Assembly: GCA_902793405.1 (NCBI GenBank)
Contig: CADBDH010000023.1
Location: 1-64,000 of the forward strand
DNA length: 64,000 nucleotides
Direction: 5' to 3'
From: an uncultured Bacteroidales bacterium
Lineage (GTDB): Bacteria; Bacteroidota; Bacteroidia; Bacteroidales; Muribaculaceae
The position numbers and the translations under genes are program-made. The notes beneath the pieces are model-generated. The model was not told the origin of the DNA. It ran no database searches and saw only the letters and a list, made by a program, of their open reading frames with translations. How positions within the stretch are numbered: position 1 is the stretch's first letter; the number at the start of each line of letters is the position of its first letter. Shown here one piece after another: positions 29,150 through 38,202 of this stretch.

Positions 29150-29596
29150 CTAGTCGTCGATGTGAGTCGGTGTAGGATTGATGTCATAGACGTAAATCCT
29201 GATGTCTACACTCTGCTTGATGCGTGTGCCTTGTTTGACAACGCGCACCAGGGTGAACAAGCCCGTCAAGTGGTCGGGCAAGCCGGTATACATCTCGCGA
29301 TAGGCGGTATATTCCGCGTCACATGCAGCAATGACAGCCTCGTCGGCGCCTTGAGCGTTGGGCGTGGGATAAACTTTGCGGATGGCCTCATTCAGGCGAT
29401 TGACAGGATTCTGATATCGGGTGGTGGTGTTGGTTGAGCCGTTGACAAGAAAAACCTCTCCAACGTTCACATAGTAGTCGACGACGGTCCCCTTGGGCTC
29501 GTCGTTGTCACTGCCGCATGACGTCAGCACGAATGCAACGCCCACCAGCAACACCGCCAGTTGAAGCATCAACCAGGGTTTGAATGATTTTCTCAT
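29150..29596 (-). CDS. small lipoprotein, unknown function
   Basis: Starting at the second Met (29596) the protein has 148 residues and opens MRKSFKPWLMLQLAVLLVGV, followed by a lipobox (VLTSC) that would be cleaved before Cys. An ATG five codons upstream (29611) is also possible but adds no typical signal feature. The mature part is a single small domain with motifs TVVDYYVNVGEVFLVNG and VKQGTRIKQSVDIRIYVYD. I do not recognise a family. It follows the dockerin gene by 24 bp and probably shares its promoter, so the two may be exported together. Confidence 0.75.
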   Translation of the reverse strand: MRKSFKPWLMLQLAVLLVGVAFVLTSCGSDNDEPKGTVVDYYVNVGEVFLVNGSTNTTTRYQNPVNRLNEAIRKVYPTPNAQGADEAVIAACDAEYTAYREMYTGLPDHLTGLFTLVRVVKQGTRIKQSVDIRIYVYDINPTPTHIDD

Positions 29597-29620
29597 GTAT
29601 GTGCCGGGCATGATTGCCGT

Positions 29621-29974
29621 TTATTCCTGTTTGTTTGTAATTGCTTGGTCAATTGCCCTGGTCACATCTTCGATGGTGGGAACGGGGGGCTGATTGTTAA
29701 CGATCTTGCCGAGCATGGTATTCACCTCCATCTTCTGCTCAGGGGCAAAGTTCGGCTGGTCGACTTGCAGAACGAGGTCGACGAGCGTGGTCACGTCGGC
29801 GATGTTGAGCACGCCGTCATTGTTGGCGTCAAGGTTGGTGGCCATGATGGTCGTGGACAGTTGGCCGCCCAGCAACTTATCAATGCACTTGTAGACGATG
29901 TCAGAGGTCTCGGTAGCATTGGCCCCGATGCCCATCACCGTCACACAAAACAATAGTGTAAAGAATTTCTTCAT
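29621..29974 (-). CDS. small secreted protein with one dockerin-like repeat
   Basis: The 117-residue protein has a signal peptide (MKKFFTLLFCVTVMGIGANA). Near residues 47-70 one calcium-loop-plus-helix unit of dockerin type reads LDANNDGVLNIADVTTLVDL. The rest is helical, ending DQAITNKQE. Two-repeat dockerins normally bind cohesins; a single repeat is unusual and could be an EF-hand-like calcium site. The gene has its own promoter at 30013-30043 and precedes the lipoprotein gene, which may be its partner. Confidence 0.75.
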   Translation of the reverse strand: MKKFFTLLFCVTVMGIGANATETSDIVYKCIDKLLGGQLSTTIMATNLDANNDGVLNIADVTTLVDLVLQVDQPNFAPEQKMEVNTMLGKIVNNQPPVPTIEDVTRAIDQAITNKQE

Positions 29975-30012
29975 AATTTTCTATTTTATTGGTTAGTATA
30001 TGTTTCTTGTCG

Positions 30013-30043
30013 CAAAGGTAGTGCAAGGAATTGGATTTTGCAA
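30013..30043 (-). promoter_or_regulatory. promoter of the dockerin-lipoprotein pair
   Basis: Minus strand TTG (30043-30041), 20 bp, TACCTTTG (30020-30013), 38 bp before the start codon. Confidence 0.8.
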
Positions 30044-30153
30044 CACCGAGCGGTTAAAATATTATTAAAAGCCGATGCTTTTTATGGCCCTTTTTCACGT
30101 TCTTGAGGTTTTGGGGGCTTTTACATGCTCTTTTCAAAAATGTGCCGTCCAAG

Positions 30154-30186
30154 TTGCACCCTTTTCACAAAAAGTATTTAACTTTG
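30154..30186 (+). promoter_or_regulatory. promoter of nadE
   Basis: TTG 30154-30156, 22 bp, TAACTTTG 30179-30186; the ATG is at 30219. Confidence 0.65.
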
Positions 30187-30218
30187 CAAGTTAAACAAAT
30201 TGTAACGATAATAAGGAT

Positions 30219-32207
30219 ATGGCAAAGACAAGAAAGAAAGCGGTTACCGACTATGGCTTTGTGCGTGTGGCAGCGGTTGTGCCCCAGGTAAATGTCGCCG
30301 ATGTTGACGGCAATGTGGCCCACATCATCGAGAGCGTTGACAAGGCCGTCAAGGCCGGTGCCCACATCGTGGCGTTGCCCGAGCTGTGTGTGACGGGATA
30401 CACCTGTGCCGACCTGTTCGGCAACGAGTTGTTGCTGGATGCCGCCGAGCAGGCACTCGTTACCTTGTGCGACCGCTACAAGGGCACTCCCGCGATGATT
30501 ATTGTGGGCGCTCCGTTGCGCTGCAGCGGACACCTGTTCAACTGCGCCGTGGTGCTCAACCAGGGCGAGATGTGGGTAGTGCCCAAGACCTATATCCCCA
30601 ATTATAAAGAGTTTTACGAGAAACGCTGGTTTACCACAAGCAACATCACTGCCATCGCCGGCAAGAGCAGCATTGTGGTGGGCGGCGAGGAAGTGCCTTT
30701 CGGCACCCATCAGATTTTTGAGGCGGGCCGTGCCCGCGTGGCTGTGGAGATCTGCGAGGACCTGTGGGTTCCCGCTCCGCCCAGCAGTATCGCCGCCATC
30801 AATGGCGCCAATGTGATTGTGAACCTGTCGGCGAGCAACGAGCTCATCGGCAAGCACACCTACCTGATGGACCTCATCAAGCACCAGAGCGCCCATTGCA
30901 TCGCTGCCTATGTGTATGCCTCCTGCGGCTTCGGCGAATCGACGACCGATCTCGTCTTTGGCGGCAACGCCGTAATTGCCGAGAATGGCAAGATGCTGGC
31001 CGAGGGTGAGCGTTTCACCACCAAGCCCCAGATGTCCATCGCCGACATCGATGTGGCTGCCCTCGAGAACGAGCGCCGCATCAACGGCAGTTTTGCCGAC
31101 AGCATGGTACAGTTCGGGACGCCCTTTGAGCATATCCCGATGATAGTGGCAGGCCCGCTCGACTATGAGAAGGAAGAGCTGATGCGCCCTGTGCGCCGTC
31201 TGCCGTTCGTCCCCGCCGACGATGACCGCCTGAATGCCCGCTGCGAGGAAATCATTGCCATCCAGACCGAGGGTCTGATGCGACGTCTGCAGTTCACTGG
31301 CATCCCCACCATCGTTGTGGGCGTGTCGGGCGGACTGGACTCGACGCTGGCGCTGCTGGTGGCCGTGAGGGCCTATGACCGCATGGGCCGCGACCGCAAG
31401 GACATCCATGCCATCACGATGCCGGGTTTCGGCACGACCGACCGCACTTACACCAACGCGTGTGCCATGGTCAAGTCGCTGGGCGTCACGTTGCATGAGA
31501 TCAGCATCGCCGCTGCCGTGACCCAGCACTTCAAGGACATCGGCCACGACGCCAAGAACCATGACGTGACCTACGAGAACAGCCAGGCCCGCGAACGCAC
31601 CCAGATACTGATGGACTTCTCCAACAAGGTGAACGGCCTCGTGCTGGGCACGGGCGACCTGTCGGAGTTGGCCCTGGGCTGGGCTACCTACAACGGTGAC
31701 CACATGTCGATGTACAACGTCAACGTGAGCATCCCCAAGACGCTGGTGCGCCACCTGGTGCGCTGGTTTGCCGGTTCGCTCAATGACGGCACCAAGAAGG
31801 GCAAGACGATCCATGACACCCTGCTGGACGTGCTCGACACACCCATCAGCCCCGAGCTCACGCCTGCTGCCAAGGACGGCACTATCCTGCAGGTGACCGA
31901 AGACATTGTGGGCCCCTATGAACTGCACGACTTCTTCCTGTTCAACATGCTGCGCTACGGATTCACGCCGGTCAAACTCTACCTGCTGGCGCGCAAGGCC
32001 TTCAAGGGCGAGTATGATGCCGCAACGATCAAAAAGTGGTTGAGGACCTTCTGCCGCCGCTTCTTTGCCCAGCAGTTCAAGCGCTCCTGTCTGCCCGACG
32101 GACCCAAGGTGGGTAGCGTGTCGTTGTCGCCACGTGGCGACTGGCGCATGCCCAGCGACGCGTCTTCGCGCTTGTGGCTCGCGCAGTGTGACGAACTGCC
32201 GGAATAA
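30219..32207 (+). CDS. nadE: glutamine-dependent NAD+ synthetase
   Basis: The 662-residue enzyme makes NAD+ from deamido-NAD+ using ammonia from glutamine. The N-terminal nitrilase-type glutaminase domain (about 10-300) shows the Glu/Lys/Cys triad in ALPELCVTGYTC, PNYKEFYEKRWF and VAVEICEDLW. The C-terminal synthetase domain has the PP-loop GVSGGLDSTLALL near residue 366 and the later LVLGTGDLSELALGWATYNG motif. Length matches glutamine-dependent forms. It has a single-gene promoter. The gene stops at 32207 and tamB begins 65 bp further on. Confidence 0.96.
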   Translation: MAKTRKKAVTDYGFVRVAAVVPQVNVADVDGNVAHIIESVDKAVKAGAHIVALPELCVTGYTCADLFGNELLLDAAEQALVTLCDRYKGTPAMIIVGAPLRCSGHLFNCAVVLNQGEMWVVPKTYIPNYKEFYEKRWFTTSNITAIAGKSSIVVGGEEVPFGTHQIFEAGRARVAVEICEDLWVPAPPSSIAAINGANVIVNLSASNELIGKHTYLMDLIKHQSAHCIAAYVYASCGFGESTTDLVFGGNAVIAENGKMLAEGERFTTKPQMSIADIDVAALENERRINGSFADSMVQFGTPFEHIPMIVAGPLDYEKEELMRPVRRLPFVPADDDRLNARCEEIIAIQTEGLMRRLQFTGIPTIVVGVSGGLDSTLALLVAVRAYDRMGRDRKDIHAITMPGFGTTDRTYTNACAMVKSLGVTLHEISIAAAVTQHFKDIGHDAKNHDVTYENSQARERTQILMDFSNKVNGLVLGTGDLSELALGWATYNGDHMSMYNVNVSIPKTLVRHLVRWFAGSLNDGTKKGKTIHDTLLDVLDTPISPELTPAAKDGTILQVTEDIVGPYELHDFFLFNMLRYGFTPVKLYLLARKAFKGEYDAATIKKWLRTFCRRFFAQQFKRSCLPDGPKVGSVSLSPRGDWRMPSDASSRLWLAQCDELPE

Positions 32208-32272
32208 ACTTTTTTAACGATAATACCGTGTGATGTGGCACTGGATTTGCAATAAACAGGCAAACCGATGAC

Positions 32273-35200
32273 ATGAGCATTTCGAGAGGGACATATAACG
32301 TGCTGCGCAGTGTGGTGGTGACCGCGCTGGTAGCCGTCGTTGCCCTGTTTGCCCTGGCTTATCTGCTGCTGTTGCTGCCTCCTGTGCAGGAACGGCTGTG
32401 CCGCGAGGGAGAGAAGGCCTTGAGCGAGTACCTCAATACCACAGTCGATATCGGCTCGGTAAACATCACGCCATTTAATCAGCTGGAACTCAACAACGTG
32501 CTTGTCAATGACCAGCAGGGCGACTCGCTCTTGACGATTGGCAAGTTGGGCGCCGGAATCAGTCTCAGGGACCTGATAGCCGACCACCGCATTGTGGTGA
32601 CCTATGGCGAGATCATCGGGCTGAATGGCCAGGTGATACGTCCCGACAAGGACAGTCCCACCAACATGCAGTTCATCATCGACGCGTTCAAGCCCAAGGA
32701 CGACAAGCCTCCCAAGCCGTTTGACGTGCAGGTCAAGACGGTGGTGGTGCGGCAGTCCCAGTTGACTTATGATGTGCTGGACCAGCCTCGCAAGCCGGGA
32801 CGTTTCGACCCCAATCATTTGGCGGTGAGCAACCTGCGGGCCGATTTGTCCCTGCCTCAACTCCGTAACAATGACTTTGACGTGCGTGTGAAGCGCCTCT
32901 CGTTTGACGAGGGCTGCGGCCTGTCACTCAAGCGCCTCTCTACCGACGTCCATATCACCGACAATGCCCTTGACGTCAAGGATATCAAGATACAGCTGCC
33001 CAATAGCGACATCCAGCTGGATGATGTGCACCTGGAATACAGTTCGCTCAAGAATCTGGGCAGCGAGTTGGCACAGATGCCCTTGAGTGTGAGCACTCCG
33101 GGCAGCACCATCACGCCGTCGGACCTGGCGGCATTTGCGCCCCAGCTCAAGAGTTTCAACGACCCCATGCGCATTGCCACGACCGTCGTGCGCGACGGCA
33201 ACCGCATCGAGGTGCCTGTCTTGAGCCTGCGCTCGGGCGATGGTGCCTTGTCACTCAATGCCCGTGGCGGCATGACGTTGCCCACATCGGGCGGCTATCA
33301 TGCGCTGGATCTGGACCGCATCGACCTGAATGTCACCTCGGGCAAGATGGCACAGTTCATTAACCTCGTGCCCGGCCTTTCTCCTCAGGCTAGGAACATC
33401 ATCAACCGTTGCGGCAACGTGATGGTTGACGGTGAATTGCACAACACGCCCAGCAGCACGCGCTTTGTGGGCAAACTGGGAACCTCGCTGGGCGGTGCCG
33501 ACTTGAACGGCACATTAACCCGCCAGCAAGGGGCCAGCCGTTTTACGGGCCACGTCAAGAGCGACGGGCTGCATCTGGGCTCCCTGTTGGACAAGCGTGA
33601 ACTGGTTGACCAGGTGGCGATCGATGCCCAGGTGGACGCCATGATTCATGGCTCGGATGTGTCGGGACATCTGCAGGGACACATTCCCTTCATCGACTTT
33701 AAGGGCACCCGCTATCATGACATCACGGCCAACGTGGATAAGCAGGGCAACGATTTCACGGGCTCACTGGCCATGAACGACCCCAACGGACGCATCAGCA
33801 TCGACGGCAAGGCCCTGCTAGACGGTCCCAACTCCAATTACGACGTCAACATCTCGACCGAGGGCCTGAATCTCGCAAGACTGGGTATCTATGACAAGTA
33901 CCCCAACCATCGTCTGGCCGCTACGGCGACCGCTTCGTTCTGGGGCAATTCGCTGGATAATGCTTCGGGCCATATCGAGATCAATGATTTCTCGCTCGCC
34001 GATGGCCAGGGCCAGGGCCTGTCATTCAATTCTTTGCAACTCAATGCCGACAACAACGGCTATGACAAGGTCATCAGCATCGACAGTGACCACTTGAGCG
34101 GTTTTGTGTCGGGTCAGTATGATTTCAAGACGATTGTGCCCACCATCAAGCACATGCTCTCGAATGCTTTCCCGCAATACTTCGGTGACTATGCCGACTA
34201 TAGCCACGGCGGTGCCCCCAATGACCTTCACCTGAATCTGGTCATCAATCCCGACGAGGCGCTGCACCAGTTGCACAACCTGCCGTTCAAACTGGCTTAC
34301 CGCACGGTTATCGAGGCCTACATGAACGAGAGTGATACGACGTTTGACCTGGTGGTGGATGCCCCCTTGATTGTCCAGGGCGCCAACAAGGTCATTGAGC
34401 AGACGCGCCTGATTGTGGAGCTGGACAGCCTCTCGAACAAGGTCGTGCTCAATGCCCAGTCGCGTTATCCGGCCAAGAAGGGTATGATTGACCTCAACCT
34501 TGATGCCAGCGGTCAGAACAACCGCATCGATGCCAACCTGGCCTGGCGCATGCCCATGGAGCATGATTTCCACGGCAACTTCAATATGGACGCCCTGCTT
34601 GACCGTGGCACCAATGGCGGCCTCAAGGCCGACATCAGTATCAATCCGTCGCACCTGGTGTTCAACGACACCATCTGGGAGGTGGAGAAGGGCCATATCG
34701 ACATCGATAACAATGTAGTGACCATCGACAATTTGGCCGGAGGCAGGGGTGAACAGTTCATTCAGGTGAACGGTAGGATCTCGCATGACCCCGACGACCA
34801 GTTGTGCCTGGAGTTGAACGATGTGAACCTTGATTATGTCTTCGAGACGTTGGCCATCGACCATGTGGACTTTGGCGGCCGGGCAACGAGCAAGGTCTTT
34901 GCTAGCGACCTGATGTCAGGTTCCCCGCGCCTGTACACGCCCAGCCTGTTCATCAAGAACATTTCCTACAACGACTGCGTAATGGGCGATTTGGACATCA
35001 GCGCCGAGTTTGACAGCGAGTCCAAGGGTATCCTCGTCAAGGGCGACATTGCCCAGTTTAACGGCCGTCGCAGCGAGCTCGAGGGCGGCATCTACATCGC
35101 CGAGGATTCGCTCTATATCGTATTTGACACCGACCATGCCAACGTGGCATTCCTCAAGCCCTATATGGAAGCCTTTACCAGCGACGTACAGGGCGAGATG

Positions 35201-36883
35201 TCGGGCAAGGCCATCCTGTTCGGCAACTTCCACACCATCAACCTGGAAGGCGACATCGTGGCCGATTCCATCCGTTTCCTGCTCGACTATGTGAACTGCT
35301 ATTACACGGCCAGCGATGTGCCCATCCACATCATCCCCGACCTGATTGAATTCAGCGACATCCCCATCCACGACAAGGAGGGACACGAGGCCAAGTTGGG
35401 CGGCTGGCTCAAGCACGACGCGTTCCACAGTCCGGAGTTCAATTTTGCCATCACCGATGCCCGCAATTTCTTGTCCTACGACACCAATCCGAGCATCAAT
35501 CCCGATTGGTATGGCACCATCTATGGCAACGGAGCCTGCTTTGTTGAAGGCGGGCCGGGTATTGTGAACATCAGGGTCAACATGACGTCGGCGCCGCACA
35601 GCAAGTTCACCTTTGTGATGAACGACACCCAACAGGCCGACACCTACAATTTCATCACCTTCCGTGACCGGGATGCTAAGGACGCTCCTGTCGAGCCTCA
35701 GGTGGTCGATAGCATCGGGCTGGTTTTGAGTCAGCTCAAGCAGCAGGTGAAGCAGGAAGAGAATTCCGAGCCCAGTGCCTACAATATCGACCTGCAGGGT
35801 GACATCACCCCCGATGTGGCCATCACAGTCGTGATGGACCCCGTGGGCGGCGACAACATCAAAGCCACCGGCAACGGTCACATGCGATTGACTTACAACA
35901 ACAACGGCGAGCTGGAAACCTATGGCAAGTACACCCTTGACAAGGGTACCTACACTTTTACCCTGCAGGACGTCATCATCAAGGATTTCACCATTCGTGA
36001 CGGCAGCAGCATCAGCTTCCAGGGTGATCCCTATGCGGCTACGCTCGACCTGGAGGCAGCCTACTCGCTCAATGCCTTCCTCCCCGACCTGGACAAGACC
36101 TTCGGCAGCGACCAGGACCTGAAGCGCAAGAATGTGCCCGTTCATGCCCTGTTGCGCGCCAATGGCATCATCAGCCAGCCTGACATCTCGTTCGACCTGG
36201 AATTCCCGTCGCTCACCTCCGAAACCTATCACAAGGTGAAGAGTATCATCAGCACCGACGAGATGATGAACCGCCAGATCATCTACCTGCTGGCACTCAA
36301 TCGCTTCTACACGCCCGAGTACACAGGCACCACGACCAATCAGAACGAAATCATTACCTCGGTGGCCTCATCGACCATTGCGGGACAGTTGTCCAATATC
36401 TTGGGCAAGATGACCGACAACCTGTCGATTGCACCCAACTTCCGTACCGACAGGGGCTTCAGCGACATGGAGGTGGATGTGGCATTGTCGAGCCAGTTGC
36501 TCAACAACCGTTTGTTGCTCAACGGCAACTTGGGCTATCGTGACAACACCTACAGCACGAGCAACACCAATTTCATTGGCGACTTTGACCTGGAATACCT
36601 GCTCAACAGCAAGGGCACCTTCAGGCTCAAGGCCTATAACCACTTTAACGACCAGAGCTACTACCTGCGCAACGAGTTGCGCAATGCGCTCACGACCCAG
36701 GGCGTGGGCATCGTGTGGAAACACGACTTTGACAAGCCGCGTTCCAAGTCCCCAAAACTGCAACTCAACCCGGTTCATGACAGTATCCCCAAGAGGGAAC
36801 CGGCGCCAGCCTCATCGCGAGACAGCAGTGTGCGGCAGCCGGTACCCATGGTGACCCTGCGTTCGGCCAATAAATCACAATGA
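32273..36883 (+). CDS. tamB: TamB-family translocation/assembly protein
   Basis: The 1536-residue protein has one N-terminal membrane helix (about 15-38) and then a very long beta-rich periplasmic part, the taco-shaped groove of AsmA/TamB proteins. The C-terminal TamB (DUF490) domain covers roughly residues 1150-1480, with the diagnostic GTYTFTLQDVIIKDFTIRDG region and YLLALNRFYTPEY. TamB homologues bridge the inner and outer membranes, moving phospholipid and assisting outer-membrane protein assembly. It overlaps the following DUF4421 gene by 4 bp (ATGA), a sign of translational coupling. Confidence 0.9.
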   Translation: MSISRGTYNVLRSVVVTALVAVVALFALAYLLLLLPPVQERLCREGEKALSEYLNTTVDIGSVNITPFNQLELNNVLVNDQQGDSLLTIGKLGAGISLRDLIADHRIVVTYGEIIGLNGQVIRPDKDSPTNMQFIIDAFKPKDDKPPKPFDVQVKTVVVRQSQLTYDVLDQPRKPGRFDPNHLAVSNLRADLSLPQLRNNDFDVRVKRLSFDEGCGLSLKRLSTDVHITDNALDVKDIKIQLPNSDIQLDDVHLEYSSLKNLGSELAQMPLSVSTPGSTITPSDLAAFAPQLKSFNDPMRIATTVVRDGNRIEVPVLSLRSGDGALSLNARGGMTLPTSGGYHALDLDRIDLNVTSGKMAQFINLVPGLSPQARNIINRCGNVMVDGELHNTPSSTRFVGKLGTSLGGADLNGTLTRQQGASRFTGHVKSDGLHLGSLLDKRELVDQVAIDAQVDAMIHGSDVSGHLQGHIPFIDFKGTRYHDITANVDKQGNDFTGSLAMNDPNGRISIDGKALLDGPNSNYDVNISTEGLNLARLGIYDKYPNHRLAATATASFWGNSLDNASGHIEINDFSLADGQGQGLSFNSLQLNADNNGYDKVISIDSDHLSGFVSGQYDFKTIVPTIKHMLSNAFPQYFGDYADYSHGGAPNDLHLNLVINPDEALHQLHNLPFKLAYRTVIEAYMNESDTTFDLVVDAPLIVQGANKVIEQTRLIVELDSLSNKVVLNAQSRYPAKKGMIDLNLDASGQNNRIDANLAWRMPMEHDFHGNFNMDALLDRGTNGGLKADISINPSHLVFNDTIWEVEKGHIDIDNNVVTIDNLAGGRGEQFIQVNGRISHDPDDQLCLELNDVNLDYVFETLAIDHVDFGGRATSKVFASDLMSGSPRLYTPSLFIKNISYNDCVMGDLDISAEFDSESKGILVKGDIAQFNGRRSELEGGIYIAEDSLYIVFDTDHANVAFLKPYMEAFTSDVQGEMSGKAILFGNFHTINLEGDIVADSIRFLLDYVNCYYTASDVPIHIIPDLIEFSDIPIHDKEGHEAKLGGWLKHDAFHSPEFNFAITDARNFLSYDTNPSINPDWYGTIYGNGACFVEGGPGIVNIRVNMTSAPHSKFTFVMNDTQQADTYNFITFRDRDAKDAPVEPQVVDSIGLVLSQLKQQVKQEENSEPSAYNIDLQGDITPDVAITVVMDPVGGDNIKATGNGHMRLTYNNNGELETYGKYTLDKGTYTFTLQDVIIKDFTIRDGSSISFQGDPYAATLDLEAAYSLNAFLPDLDKTFGSDQDLKRKNVPVHALLRANGIISQPDISFDLEFPSLTSETYHKVKSIISTDEMMNRQIIYLLALNRFYTPEYTGTTTNQNEIITSVASSTIAGQLSNILGKMTDNLSIAPNFRTDRGFSDMEVDVALSSQLLNNRLLLNGNLGYRDNTYSTSNTNFIGDFDLEYLLNSKGTFRLKAYNHFNDQSYYLRNELRNALTTQGVGIVWKHDFDKPRSKSPKLQLNPVHDSIPKREPAPASSRDSSVRQPVPMVTLRSANKSQ

Positions 36884-38118
36884 TGTTGAAACGACTTCTC
36901 ATAGGGTTGGTTTTGTCAGCAGCATGGCTGATATCGGGTGCACAGCAACCTGTGCCCGACGATGACCCGTTTCGCGCCTTGTCGTTGTCCTGTGACAGCC
37001 TTTCCACCGTCTATGACAGCATTGCCGTTCGCCTGGATCATGCAGCCCAACGCCTGCAGCAGCTCGAGCAGAGCGTAGTACCCGTGGCACCGTCAGAGCC
37101 GGTATTTGACGACGAGTGGATGAACCGCATCTTCCGCCACGGCTGGAACATCAACGACACGTCCATCCACTATCCGCCAGTGCTCAACTTTGGATTCAAG
37201 GCCTACCGCTGGCTCAACCGTGCTCTTAACTACTATGATACGGCCTATGTCGTTAACCCGGGCAAGACCAACGGCAAGAAGTGGAAAATCATGCTCAAGA
37301 ACGACAACTGGATTGACTTCTACTCGGGGCATCTGAGCAAGTGGAAAGCCTATGTGCAGATGAACAGTGATGTCACGTCGCTGTTCGGTTTCCAGATCTG
37401 TGGCATGGGCCTGAGTTTCACCTACATGATTAACGCCCGTGACCTGTTGGCGGGCAAGTTTATCCGCAACCGCCGCCTGCAGTTCTCGTTCACCACGTCG
37501 CGCATCTTTGTCGAGGCCTATTACCGCAAGCATGACCAGAGTACGCTTCACCTCAATTGGCTGGGAAAATGGCACGGTAACGAGATTTTCTCGGGTTTGA
37601 AACGTGAGAGTTACGGCTTCGATGCCTATTATATCTTCAACCACACCCATTACAGCCAGGCAGCAGCCTACTGTTTCTCCAAGTACCAGAAACGCAGTTC
37701 CGGTTCGTTGCTCTCGGGCATCTATGCGAGTCACCAAGACGTTGTGATGGACATGAGTACCCTGAGCCCTGAACTGGCGGCCCATCTCCCCGACAAAGTG
37801 ACCGACTACCGTTTCCGTTACCGCGACTACGGTATTCTGATTGGCTATGGCTACAGTTGGGTTTTCCATCATGGTTGGTTATATAACATCACTTTCGCCC
37901 CGAGTTTCGGATACCGCCATAGTTTCCCCAATTCGATTGATGGCAAGCGCACGCTACTTTCCACCAATCTCACCGCCAAGATGGCACTCGTGCGCACTGC
38001 CGGCAACTTCTTCTATGCCCTTACGGCTAACCATGAGGGACATTGGTACACCAGCCATTGGCACAGTTTTTACAACAGCTACAGCGACTTTGCCCTCACC
38101 GCCGGCTTCCGCTTCTAA
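36880..38118 (+). CDS. DUF4421 outer-membrane beta-barrel-like protein
   Basis: The 412-residue protein has a signal peptide (MMLKRLLIGLVLSAAWLISG) and strands with alternating aromatic residues throughout, ending in DFALTAGFRF with a C-terminal Phe, as outer-membrane barrels do. The core matches DUF4421: RHGWNINDTSIHYPPVLNFG near 75-95 and YDTAYVVNPGKTNGKKWKI. Coupling to tamB by a 4-bp overlap suggests it works with TamB in outer-membrane assembly or lipid transport, although DUF4421 has no established role. A 13-bp hairpin follows the gene. Confidence 0.84.
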   Translation: MMLKRLLIGLVLSAAWLISGAQQPVPDDDPFRALSLSCDSLSTVYDSIAVRLDHAAQRLQQLEQSVVPVAPSEPVFDDEWMNRIFRHGWNINDTSIHYPPVLNFGFKAYRWLNRALNYYDTAYVVNPGKTNGKKWKIMLKNDNWIDFYSGHLSKWKAYVQMNSDVTSLFGFQICGMGLSFTYMINARDLLAGKFIRNRRLQFSFTTSRIFVEAYYRKHDQSTLHLNWLGKWHGNEIFSGLKRESYGFDAYYIFNHTHYSQAAAYCFSKYQKRSSGSLLSGIYASHQDVVMDMSTLSPELAAHLPDKVTDYRFRYRDYGILIGYGYSWVFHHGWLYNITFAPSFGYRHSFPNSIDGKRTLLSTNLTAKMALVRTAGNFFYALTANHEGHWYTSHWHSFYNSYSDFALTAGFRF

Positions 38119-38137
38119 ATGCACTGATGTATAACAA

Positions 38138-38179
38138 AATCAAGTCCCGTATTCATGACTGTGAACACGGGACTTGATT
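38138..38179. terminator. bidirectional hairpin between convergent genes
   Basis: AATCAAGTCCCGT (38138-38150) pairs perfectly with 38167-38179, and four more inner pairs follow after one mismatch. It separates the DUF4421 gene (+) from the LRR-dockerin gene (-). The A/T-rich flanks are modest. Confidence 0.7.
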
Positions 38180-38202
38180 GTCTTGATTCTAGTCGGGGAT
38201 TA

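Noticed and set aside
30165..31928. A 587-codon minus-strand frame.
   Set aside because: It is antisense to nadE, a product of codon bias in G+C-rich genes.
34916..36232. A 438-codon minus-strand frame.
   Set aside because: It is antisense to tamB; no start signal or family resemblance.
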